Positions 40,107-48,961 of a DNA stretch of 64,000 nucleotides are shown here, piece by piece. Under the pieces are notes generated by a model. That model was not told the DNA's origin. It made no database searches and saw nothing but the letters and a program-made list of their open reading frames with translations. Position 1 is the first letter of the stretch, and each line of letters begins with the position of its first letter. This DNA comes from a bacterium (lineage in GTDB: Bacteria > SZUA-79 > Acidulodesulfobacterales > Acidulodesulfobacteraceae). The DNA lies in the NCBI GenBank assembly GCA_021777135.1, contig JAJYDX010000001.1, forward strand, positions 186,001-250,000, given 5' to 3'. A program made the position numbers and the translations under genes.

Positions 40107-40454
40107 ATGATGACGTTTTTAACGATTTTATTGATAGTGTCCGCCGTGTTTTTGGTAATAGTAATTCTTATGCAACAGGGCAAAGGACAGGAGATGGGCG
40201 CCGTTTTCGGCGGAAGTTCGCAGACGATTTTCGGAGCGTCCGGAGCCGGTAATTTTTTAACTAAAGCTACGGCTGTTATCGCTATAATTTTTATGGGTTC
40301 GGCTTTTTTTATATCTTATATTTCGGCAAAAAAACAAAACCCTATCTCGATTAAAAGCTATATTTCTAAGAATGTTAATGCGGCAGCAAAGCCTGCTTTG
40401 CCTATAACAGCTTCAAAGCAGACAAAAGCAGTTACTGGGCCGTCCGCCAAATAA
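40107..40454 (+). CDS. secG: Preprotein translocase subunit SecG
   Basis: LMQQGKGQEMGAVFGGSSQTIFGASGAGNFLTKATA. Confidence 0.94.
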   Translation: MMTFLTILLIVSAVFLVIVILMQQGKGQEMGAVFGGSSQTIFGASGAGNFLTKATAVIAIIFMGSAFFISYISAKKQNPISIKSYISKNVNAAAKPALPITASKQTKAVTGPSAK

Positions 40455-40497
40455 AATCAAAACAGTTTTAACTTTAGATTTATTATATTCATATGAT

Positions 40498-40583
40498 GCC
40501 GAAGTGGTGGAACTGGTAGACACACCATCTTAAGGGGGTGGCGGATAATATCCGTGCCGGTTCGATTCCGGCCTTCGGCACCA
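40498..40583 (+). tRNA. tRNA-Leu (anticodon reads as AAG), CCA encoded
   Basis: GCCGAAG…CTTCGGC acceptor stem, long variable arm (GGATAATATCC), GCCGG TTCGATT CCGGC T-arm, anticodon stem CCATC/GGTGG with loop TTAAGGG. Confidence 0.93.
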
Positions 40584-40593
40584 CCGTTTTATT

Positions 40594-41541
40594 CTATAAA
40601 GCTTTTTTAGACATAAGCAGTATAAATTCCTTTAAAAAAGCCTTATTATATAGATTTGAGTTTTGTTCCATAAGGTTTAACGCATCCGGAACGCTTAATT
40701 TAAGTCTGTAAAGCCTGTTTCTTGTAAGCGAATCAAAACTGTTTGTAATAATTAATATCTTGCCGTATGTCGAAATATCTTCTTCCATTTTGCCGAAAGG
40801 ATAGCCAGTGCCGTCAGAAGCCTCATGGTGTTCTAATACTCCGTTAATTATATTGTCGTTATCTATACCGTTAGCCGTTAAAATTTCTTTTGAATATATG
40901 GGATGCTTTTGAATTTCATGAGCTTCTCTTTCCGATAAGTCGTTTTTAGATAAAAGTTCCTTAGGGATTTTTAACTTTCCTATATCGTGCGTCAAACCTG
41001 ATAGACCTATTTCATAAAGCGATATCTTATTTGAAAAGCCAAGCCTGTTCGCCAAAGCCATAGAATAAATACTTACGTTCATTCCGTGCCCTACTTCATT
41101 ATAATCGTAACTTGAAAGGTTTAGAAGATTCATAAAGGCAAATTCGCTCATCAGCAGATATTCGATAGTTGTTTCTATGGATTTTTTAACATTTTCTTGA
41201 TTTTCTCTAAGATTTCCAGTGGTAACGACGTATTCTGCGTAAACTTTGGAATATATATATATTTTTACCGCTTTTTCTTCAAAATTAGTGTCATTTGATT
41301 TTATTATGGTTTCAATGTGTTCCAGGATATCGTTATCGTATTTTTCTTTATCTTTTAGCTCTATATAAAGATTATCAACCCCGTTGTTTTTAAGTCTTAA
41401 AGCATCGTTTTGGGAAAAAACTAGAGCCTTAGACCTGTATAGTATGAAATTTTCGCCTGATTTTATATATAGGGGATAGTCGGAATTTTTTCCAAAAATC
41501 AAACTTTCAATTATAATAGGTGTATATTGAATTTTTTCCAT
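40594..41541 (-). CDS. HD-GYP domain protein (c-di-GMP phosphodiesterase-like)
   Basis: GLTHDIGKLKIPKELL; HPIYSKEIL; VLEHHEASDGTGYP. Confidence 0.9.
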   Translation of the reverse strand: MEKIQYTPIIIESLIFGKNSDYPLYIKSGENFILYRSKALVFSQNDALRLKNNGVDNLYIELKDKEKYDNDILEHIETIIKSNDTNFEEKAVKIYIYSKVYAEYVVTTGNLRENQENVKKSIETTIEYLLMSEFAFMNLLNLSSYDYNEVGHGMNVSIYSMALANRLGFSNKISLYEIGLSGLTHDIGKLKIPKELLSKNDLSEREAHEIQKHPIYSKEILTANGIDNDNIINGVLEHHEASDGTGYPFGKMEEDISTYGKILIITNSFDSLTRNRLYRLKLSVPDALNLMEQNSNLYNKAFLKEFILLMSKKAL

Positions 41542-41550
41542 TATGAATTT

Positions 41551-42216
41551 TTAAATAATCTCCGATTTCATGCCTTTTTTTTTGATACCCGACATAAATT
41601 CTTCAGCCTGTTTTTTTTCCCCGACTATTGTTCCGTAATGCATCGGGATGGAGATATCGGCTTTAATTTGTAATGCGGCGTCTATTGCTTCGGAAGGGGT
41701 CATAACATATGTCCCGCTAACTGGAATAAATAAAAGGTCAATTTTTTCGGATGCAAGGGAGTCCATTTCTGGTATATGGTCGGTATCGCCGGTGTGATAT
41801 ATTTTTACGCCTTTTAAAGTTACTATGAAGCCAAGTTTTTTGTCTTCTTTGGGATGGTATACTTTGCCCGGTTCCCTAAATTTGTTTATGTTGTAGGCAG
41901 GAACACCTTTTATATGTAAATCCTTATAATCTATTGAATCTCCCGGATTAACAATTACGATTTTATTATCATATAATCCGTCTATTTCTTCGCTAGTCAT
42001 TTCGTTCATAAATAAGACCGTGGAATCTTTAATAATCTTATGAATATCGTCTGGAGAAAAATGGTCGAAGTGTTCATGTGAAACGAATATATAATCCGCT
42101 TTAGGTTCGTCGCCGTGTAATTTAAAAGGGTCAAAATATATATTTATTTTACCGTCGCTTACTAAGAAGCTGTCGTGGCAGAATCTTTTTATCTCAAGTC
42201 CTTTATAATTATACAT
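41551..42216 (-). CDS. MBL-fold metal-dependent hydrolase (UPF0173-like)
   Basis: IFVSHEHFDHFSPDDI; IYHTGDTDHIPEM; IPMHYGTIVG. Confidence 0.88.
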   Translation of the reverse strand: MYNYKGLEIKRFCHDSFLVSDGKINIYFDPFKLHGDEPKADYIFVSHEHFDHFSPDDIHKIIKDSTVLFMNEMTSEEIDGLYDNKIVIVNPGDSIDYKDLHIKGVPAYNINKFREPGKVYHPKEDKKLGFIVTLKGVKIYHTGDTDHIPEMDSLASEKIDLLFIPVSGTYVMTPSEAIDAALQIKADISIPMHYGTIVGEKKQAEEFMSGIKKKGMKSEII

Positions 42217-42443
42217 ATTAGCCTCCTTATATAAATTTTTAGTTATTTTAATAATTTTATCATAAATTTTGTCGATTTGTTAAAAAACTAAAAATATTTT
42301 GGCATATTAATGTATAATGATTTATTATAAATATATATTGTAATCATATGCGGTTGTCATATATAATATGATTAACTGGGCAATATATTAAGGGTAAAAA
42401 TATTGATTTTATAATTTTTTATTATTTTATATAGGAGAGATTT

Positions 42444-43457
42444 ATGGCAAACTTAAGAATTGCGATAAACGGGTTCGGAAGGATAGGCAGAAACGTTTTT
42501 AGGATATTCCAAAGCATGATTGCTAAAGGAGAACAGGTTGAAATAGTTGCTGTTAACGACATTACGAATCCGCAGGTGCTTGCGCATCTTCTTAAATACG
42601 ATTCCGTGCACGGTAAAGCTTGTTTTTACGTTGGATATGATGTAGACCATATAATTGCAGATAACAGGGAAACGTTAATTACGGCAATAAAAGACCCGTC
42701 GGAACTTCTATGGAAACATTTAGGTGTTGACTTGGTTATTGAATCCACGGGACTTTTTACAAAGCGCGGCGATGCCGAAAAACATCTTCAGGCAGGAGCT
42801 AAAAAAGTTTTAATCTCGGCTCCCGCTCAAGATCCAGATGTTACGATAGTACTTGGAGTTAACGATAAAATTTACGATAAAAACAAGCATTTTATTGTTT
42901 CTATGGCTTCTTGTACTACAAACTGTCTTGCTCCAGTTGCCAAAGTATTGCATGAAAACTTTGTTATAGAAAAGGGCAATATGACTACGGCACATTCTTA
43001 TACTAACGACCAAAGAATACTGGATTTACCTCATAAAGATTTAAGAAGGGCGAGAGCCGCCTCTCTATCTATTATTCCGACAACGACCGGCGCCGCAAAA
43101 GCGCTTTGTGAGGTATTGCCGGAACTTAAGAATAAACTTGACGGGATGTCATTGAGAGTGCCTACGCCGGATGTTTCAATTAACGACCTTGTATGCAAGG
43201 TATCAAAAAAAACATCCGTTTTAGAAGTTAATTCAAAATTAGAGGAAGCTTCTGAATCTTATCTTAAAGGGATTATGGCATTTAGCAAGGAACCATTAGT
43301 TTCTATAGATTATCTTGGGGACCCACATTCTTCAATAGTAGATTCTTTAAGCACTAAAGTTATCGGAGACGATCTTGTAAAGGTTCTTGCTTGGTATGAT
43401 AACGAATGGGGATATTCTACGAGACTTGCGGAAGCAGCGGTTTTCATGATGAAATAA
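42444..43457 (+). CDS. gap: Glyceraldehyde-3-phosphate dehydrogenase
   Basis: INGFGRIGRNVFRI; SMASCTTNCLAPVAKV; WYDNEWGYSTRL. Confidence 0.98.
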   Translation: MANLRIAINGFGRIGRNVFRIFQSMIAKGEQVEIVAVNDITNPQVLAHLLKYDSVHGKACFYVGYDVDHIIADNRETLITAIKDPSELLWKHLGVDLVIESTGLFTKRGDAEKHLQAGAKKVLISAPAQDPDVTIVLGVNDKIYDKNKHFIVSMASCTTNCLAPVAKVLHENFVIEKGNMTTAHSYTNDQRILDLPHKDLRRARAASLSIIPTTTGAAKALCEVLPELKNKLDGMSLRVPTPDVSINDLVCKVSKKTSVLEVNSKLEEASESYLKGIMAFSKEPLVSIDYLGDPHSSIVDSLSTKVIGDDLVKVLAWYDNEWGYSTRLAEAAVFMMK

Positions 43458-43458
43458 A

Positions 43459-44685
43459 ATGAATAATATTGTATATATAGACGAAATAGACATAAGAAAT
43501 AAAACCCTGCTCATAAGAGTCGATTTTAACGTTCCTCTCGACCAGAACGGCAATATTACGGATGATACGCGTATCAGGGCAGTTCTGCCTACAATTAATT
43601 ATTGTTTGGACGAAAATACCAAAGTGGTATTAATGTCCCATATGGGAAGGCCTAAAGGCAAAAAAGTCCCTGAACTTTCATTGCTTGTTGTAGCAAAAAG
43701 ACTGAGCAGGCTTTTAGACAAAGATGTTAAATTTGTGGGGGAGTGTGTAGGCGAGTTGGCGGAAAATACCGTCAAGTCTTCAGGATTAGGCGATATAATT
43801 CTTCTCGAAAATTTAAGGTTTTATCCGGAAGAAACTAATAACGACGACTTATTCGGTAAAAAATTGGCATCCCTGTGCGATATTTACGTCAACGACGCAT
43901 TTGCCACAGCTCACAGATCTCATGCTTCAAATGTTGCGGTTACAAAATTCGTGAATACGTGCGCGGCAGGTTTTCTTATCAGGAAAGAATTAAACTATTT
44001 TACCAGAGCAATAGAAAATCCCATGAAACCTTTTGTGGCAATCATCGGAGGTGCAAAAGTTTCAGGTAAAATAGAGGTTTTGTCTAACTTAGCCGATAAA
44101 GTAGATAAACTAATTATAGGCGGCGCTATGTCAAATACGTTTCTTAAGGCATTGGGTCATGACGTTGGTAGTTCCTTGGTAGAAGATGAAATGCTTGAAT
44201 ATGCTAAAAAAACCCTTGATAAAATAAACGAAAAAAGAATAAAGCTTTACCTGCCTGTTGATGCTGTCGTTGCTGATAAGTTGGCTCCGGATGCTGAAAC
44301 TAAAGTTACTACTATTCAAGAAATACCAAAAGGCTGGATGGCTTTAGATATTGGCCCTGCAACAGTTACCCTTTTTACCGAAGCTATTCAGAATGCTAAA
44401 ACTATTGTTTGGAACGGACCTATGGGAGTTTTTGAAATGGACGCCTTCAGCAGGGGAACCTTTGCTCTGGTTTCAAGCGTTGCGAACGCCTATGCTTTAA
44501 CAATAGTGGGAGGCGGCGATACTGATGTTGCTTTGCACAGGGCTGGTGAATTTGCAAAAATGTCATATGTTTCTACTGGCGGAGGGGCATTTTTAGAACT
44601 TCTGGAAGGGAGGAAGCTGCCAGGTATAGAAGCCCTTATAGACTGTTCCAAAAAAAATAATTTAAAACAGCAGATTATAAAATAA
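43459..44685 (+). CDS. pgk: Phosphoglycerate kinase
   Basis: LIRVDFNVPLDQNGNITDDTRIRA; SHMGRPKG; VGGGDTDVALH. Confidence 0.98.
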   Translation: MNNIVYIDEIDIRNKTLLIRVDFNVPLDQNGNITDDTRIRAVLPTINYCLDENTKVVLMSHMGRPKGKKVPELSLLVVAKRLSRLLDKDVKFVGECVGELAENTVKSSGLGDIILLENLRFYPEETNNDDLFGKKLASLCDIYVNDAFATAHRSHASNVAVTKFVNTCAAGFLIRKELNYFTRAIENPMKPFVAIIGGAKVSGKIEVLSNLADKVDKLIIGGAMSNTFLKALGHDVGSSLVEDEMLEYAKKTLDKINEKRIKLYLPVDAVVADKLAPDAETKVTTIQEIPKGWMALDIGPATVTLFTEAIQNAKTIVWNGPMGVFEMDAFSRGTFALVSSVANAYALTIVGGGDTDVALHRAGEFAKMSYVSTGGGAFLELLEGRKLPGIEALIDCSKKNNLKQQIIK

Positions 44686-44692
44686 TTACGAC

Positions 44693-45157
44693 TTGATGAA
44701 GAAAAAATTAATAATATTTAACGTTATTTTTATACCAATTGTATTATTGGACCAGTTATTGAAAGATTTTATAAATTACCGTATACCGTTGACGGGCAAA
44801 ATAACTGTCATAAACCATTATTTTAATATAGTCCATATTGACAATACCGGTGTTGCGTTTGGATTTATGAGCGGTTATTCCGATGTATTTTTAATTTTTC
44901 TTACGGCTTTAATAATTGGAGCTATAACTTATTTTTTATTTAAGGCTAAAATTAATTCCAATTTATTTGCAATATCATGCTCTTTAATTATTTCAGGCGC
45001 GTTTTCAAATCTTTTAAGTAGAATTTTCCAAAAATATGTCATAGATTTTCTTGATTTTCATATATTTGATTATCATTGGCCTAGTTTCAATCTGGCGGAC
45101 AGCTCTGTCGTAGTCGGAACAATCCTGCTTTTTATATCCGTTATAAAATATATTTAA
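44693..45157 (+). CDS. lspA: Lipoprotein signal peptidase
   Basis: DQLLKDFI; NTGVAFGFMSG; WPSFNLADSSVVVG. Confidence 0.92.
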   Translation: MMKKKLIIFNVIFIPIVLLDQLLKDFINYRIPLTGKITVINHYFNIVHIDNTGVAFGFMSGYSDVFLIFLTALIIGAITYFLFKAKINSNLFAISCSLIISGAFSNLLSRIFQKYVIDFLDFHIFDYHWPSFNLADSSVVVGTILLFISVIKYI

Positions 45158-45175
45158 AATTGACGTAAATATTAT

Positions 45176-47689
45176 ATGAAAATTTCGTTGGATAAAAATT
45201 ATTATTTTAATAGCATAGAAAGCAAATGGCAGTCATTCTGGGAAAAAGAAAATACATTTGCCGCAAATAATACCGTAGAAAATAAGCCTAAATTTTACTG
45301 CTTAGAGATGTTTCCGTATCCTTCGGGCAGAATTCATATGGGTCATGTCAGGAACTATGCCATAGGAGATGCCGTTGCCCGTTTTAAAAGACTAAAAGGT
45401 TTTAATGTGCTTCATCCGATTGGATTCGACAGTTTCGGGCTTCCGGCCGAGAATGCCGCAATAAAAAATAAAACAAATCCGGCACTTTGGACAAAAAATA
45501 ACATAGATTATATGGTGTCGCAGCTTAAAGAACTTGGTTTTTCCTACGATTGGAAAAGGCTCGTCGTAACGTCCGATTCCGCCTACTATAAATGGGAGCA
45601 GTTATTTTTTCTCGAAATGTTTAAAAAAGGACTGGCTTATAGAAAGATTTCCAACGTCAACTGGTGCGACTCCTGTCATACTACTCTTGCTAACGAGCAG
45701 GTAGAAGACGGCAAGTGTTGGAGATGCGGGAGCAACGCGACTATAAAAAATATGGAGCAGTGGTTTTTTAAGATAACAGATTACGCTGAAGAATTGCTCA
45801 ATGATTTGAACGGTTTAAAAGGCTGGCCGGATAAAGTTAAAACTATGCAAAAAAACTGGATAGGTAAAAGTTCAGGTTTAAGCTTGTTTTTTAAGATAGA
45901 AGGAACCGATAACTGCGACGAAATTGAAATATTTACAACACGACCAGACACTATTTTTGGAGCAACTTTTATTGCAATGTCTCCGTTTCATCCGCTTGCA
46001 AAAAAATTAATTATAAATCAAGAAAAAATATCCGAACTTGAGATCATGATACATAATTCCTTAATTTCCAAGGATATTACCGAAAAAGAAGGTTTTTTTA
46101 CAGGTTCGTACGCAATAAATCCTTTTACTGGAAACAAGATACCGGTATATATAGCAAACTTTGTATTAATAGATTACGGAACAGGCGCAATAATGTCCGT
46201 TCCTGCCCACGATTTGCGTGATTACGAATTCGCTCAAAAATATGGTATCGAAATAAAAAAGGTAATTAAACAATCGGTTGAAGGAAAAGATGATGAAATA
46301 CCTTTTTTATTATCTGGAATTCTGATTAATTCAAAAGAGTTTAACGGACTATTTTCTGAAGAGGCTAAAGAGAAAATATCATTATATGCGGAAAAAATGG
46401 GGATAGGCAAAAAAGTTATTAATTACAGGCTTAAAGACTGGGGAATTTCTAGACAGAGATATTGGGGATGTCCTATTCCAGTGGTATATTGCGAGAAATG
46501 CGGAATAGTTCCTTTAAATGAAGAAGACTTGCCTTTGTTGCTCCCGGACGATGTAGCGTTTACTGGCGAGGGGGTTTCGCCTTTAAAAAAGCTAGAGTCA
46601 TTTGTTAGCGTAAAATGTCCTAAATGCGGCGGCAATGCTAAACGGGAAACTGATACTATGGATACTTTTGTGGAATCTTCATGGTATTTTTTGAGATACA
46701 CTCTTTTAGATAGAGGAAAAAATATTCCATTTGAAGGAGAAGATGCTTCTTATTGGATGCCTGTGGATCAGTATATAGGCGGAGTAGAACATGCAGTTAT
46801 GCATCTTTTATATGCCAGATTTTTCGTTAAAGCTTTAAGGGATTTAGGTTATTTCAAGCTAAACGAGCCTTTTAAAAATCTTTTAACGCAGGGAATGGTC
46901 GTAAAAAACGGTGCAAAAATGTCAAAATCGAAAGGTAATATAGTAGATCCTGACGGGCTTATTAAAAAATTTGGAGCAGACACTGTAAGGCTGTTCGTCC
47001 TTTTTGCAGCACCGCCGGAAAAAGACCTTGAATGGAACGATTCAGGAGTTGAAGGCGCATCTAGATTCATTAATAAATTTTACAAAACCGTTATTGCGGG
47101 CTATGAACTCTTAGAAGACGAAGGCGATATTTTAATTACTGAAGATAAAATATTAAAATCCGATATAAATCATAATATCAAAGAAATTATTTATAAGCTT
47201 GGCATTATAATATCTAAAACTGAAACCGAAATGGAAGGCCGTTATCATTTTAACACGATAATCAGTTCATCCATGGAATTAATTAACGAATTTAACGATT
47301 TTATAACATTAAAGTCATTTAAAGAAGGAGTTTTGAGTAAAGCCGATCAATATTTGATTAAATATTTCTTAAATTCCGTTGTTTTAATGTTATCACCTTT
47401 TATTCCCCATGTTTGTTCGGAATTGTTTGAGATATTAAACGGATCATTTTTAGAAAACGAGTCGTGGCCTAAAATAATAGATACCGGATATGTTCCGAAA
47501 AATTGCAATATTGCAGTACAGATAAATGGTAAAATGCGGGACCTTATAGTTGCCGATATAAATTCTGATGAATTTGCCGTAATTGAGATTGCACTGAACA
47601 GCGCTAAAATAAAAAAATATATCGAGGACAAAAGTTTAATTAAAAAAACGATATATGTTAAAAATAAACTGTTGAGTATAATAATATGA
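45176..47689 (+). CDS. leuS: Leucyl-tRNA synthetase
   Basis: MFPYPSGRIHMGHVRNYAIGD; MSKSKGNIVDPD. Confidence 0.98.
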   Translation: MKISLDKNYYFNSIESKWQSFWEKENTFAANNTVENKPKFYCLEMFPYPSGRIHMGHVRNYAIGDAVARFKRLKGFNVLHPIGFDSFGLPAENAAIKNKTNPALWTKNNIDYMVSQLKELGFSYDWKRLVVTSDSAYYKWEQLFFLEMFKKGLAYRKISNVNWCDSCHTTLANEQVEDGKCWRCGSNATIKNMEQWFFKITDYAEELLNDLNGLKGWPDKVKTMQKNWIGKSSGLSLFFKIEGTDNCDEIEIFTTRPDTIFGATFIAMSPFHPLAKKLIINQEKISELEIMIHNSLISKDITEKEGFFTGSYAINPFTGNKIPVYIANFVLIDYGTGAIMSVPAHDLRDYEFAQKYGIEIKKVIKQSVEGKDDEIPFLLSGILINSKEFNGLFSEEAKEKISLYAEKMGIGKKVINYRLKDWGISRQRYWGCPIPVVYCEKCGIVPLNEEDLPLLLPDDVAFTGEGVSPLKKLESFVSVKCPKCGGNAKRETDTMDTFVESSWYFLRYTLLDRGKNIPFEGEDASYWMPVDQYIGGVEHAVMHLLYARFFVKALRDLGYFKLNEPFKNLLTQGMVVKNGAKMSKSKGNIVDPDGLIKKFGADTVRLFVLFAAPPEKDLEWNDSGVEGASRFINKFYKTVIAGYELLEDEGDILITEDKILKSDINHNIKEIIYKLGIIISKTETEMEGRYHFNTIISSSMELINEFNDFITLKSFKEGVLSKADQYLIKYFLNSVVLMLSPFIPHVCSELFEILNGSFLENESWPKIIDTGYVPKNCNIAVQINGKMRDLIVADINSDEFAVIEIALNSAKIKKYIEDKSLIKKTIYVKNKLLSIII

Positions 47690-48240
47690 AGAATAAATTC
47701 ATACTTTTTATTTTTATCTTATTTACGGCAGGTTTGCTTTCATCATGCGGTTTTAGGATTTTAAACGGGAAAGAAAATTCGGCTAGCAGCAGATATAACA
47801 ATATTTCGTATAGCAATATTTCCCATGTATATATATTGCCTTTTAAAAATTTAACATATAAAAGTGGAGTAGGGTCTTATTTTTCAAATAATATCTCAAA
47901 TTACCTCAATACTCAGACCGATATGTTTACCTCAAATAAAAACAATGCGCTTTATTTTTTAACCGGAAAAATTATCTCAATCCAGAATAGCGTAATGTCT
48001 TACACGGGGGTTGCAGCTGCGGTGGATTATATGATAACGGCGAGCGTTAAAGTAAGCATGTACAAAACTGATGGAAAGATAATTTTTAGTGATGTGATTT
48101 TTTCTTCGGACGCTACTTATTATAATTATATTAACCCGCTCGTTGCCCATAAACAGGAGAAAATTGCCATTGAAACCGTATCTAAAAGAATTGCGCGAAA
48201 AATAATAATATATATAGAGTCTAAAAAATTAACTTCATAA
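47686..48240 (+). CDS. lptE: LPS-assembly lipoprotein LptE
   Basis: Lipobox LLSSCGFRI; LptE-like IYILPFKNLTYKSGVGSYFSN; directly downstream of leuS. Confidence 0.82.
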   Translation: MKNKFILFIFILFTAGLLSSCGFRILNGKENSASSRYNNISYSNISHVYILPFKNLTYKSGVGSYFSNNISNYLNTQTDMFTSNKNNALYFLTGKIISIQNSVMSYTGVAAAVDYMITASVKVSMYKTDGKIIFSDVIFSSDATYYNYINPLVAHKQEKIAIETVSKRIARKIIIYIESKKLTS

Positions 48241-48252
48241 TACTTGCCAGCC

Positions 48253-48837
48253 TTAAGCTTTTTCAAAGTTGAAATCTGTAAATTTTCTTATTTTTTTATA
48301 TACGATAAGAGTTATTTTTGCTATAAAATAACCTAAGATACTTCCTGTAATTACGTCTAAAGGATAGTGTTCGCCATCGTAAACGCGCGAAAAAGCTACT
48401 ATAAAGGCCAGTATATAAAATAATTTTTTATGTTTTGGAAATATATATGAAAGTCCTACTGCCAAAGAAAAAGCGGTCACGGAATGACCCGAAGGAAATG
48501 ATCGTTCGGTAAGATGCCTTCCAAGCAGATTTATATGCACTGCTCCGGTTTTTATAAGGGCATGAAGAGCAACTACGGGCCGAGGTCTGTTGACGGCTTT
48601 TTTTATTATAATATCAAATATGCCGGGTATTATTTGGGTTAAAAAAAGCAAAAAAAATGATTCTTTAAATTTCAAACGATTATAGAAATAGACATAGACA
48701 AGAACCAGCCAGTAAGCAACCCATCCGTTGCCAAGATAAGTAACCGCCCTCATATTATCGTTCAATAAAGAAAAATGAAAGTTGTCGTTTATTAAAAGAA
48801 AAAAAGATGTGTCAAGATGTAGGATGTATGAGAGCAT
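48253..48837 (-). CDS. PAP2 superfamily phosphatase
   Basis: KKAVNRPRP; RSFPSGHSVTAFS; SRVYDGEHYPLDVITG. Confidence 0.92.
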   Translation of the reverse strand: MLSYILHLDTSFFLLINDNFHFSLLNDNMRAVTYLGNGWVAYWLVLVYVYFYNRLKFKESFFLLFLTQIIPGIFDIIIKKAVNRPRPVVALHALIKTGAVHINLLGRHLTERSFPSGHSVTAFSLAVGLSYIFPKHKKLFYILAFIVAFSRVYDGEHYPLDVITGSILGYFIAKITLIVYKKIRKFTDFNFEKA

Positions 48838-48961
48838 AAATTTTAGTTTTGATTTTATTGTTTATTAAGATATAATTTTAATAGAATAATCCTCCGAGCG
48901 CAACAATAATTATTAACTATGATTATCAGAAAACGGCAACAATAAGAAGGGGTAAATATTT

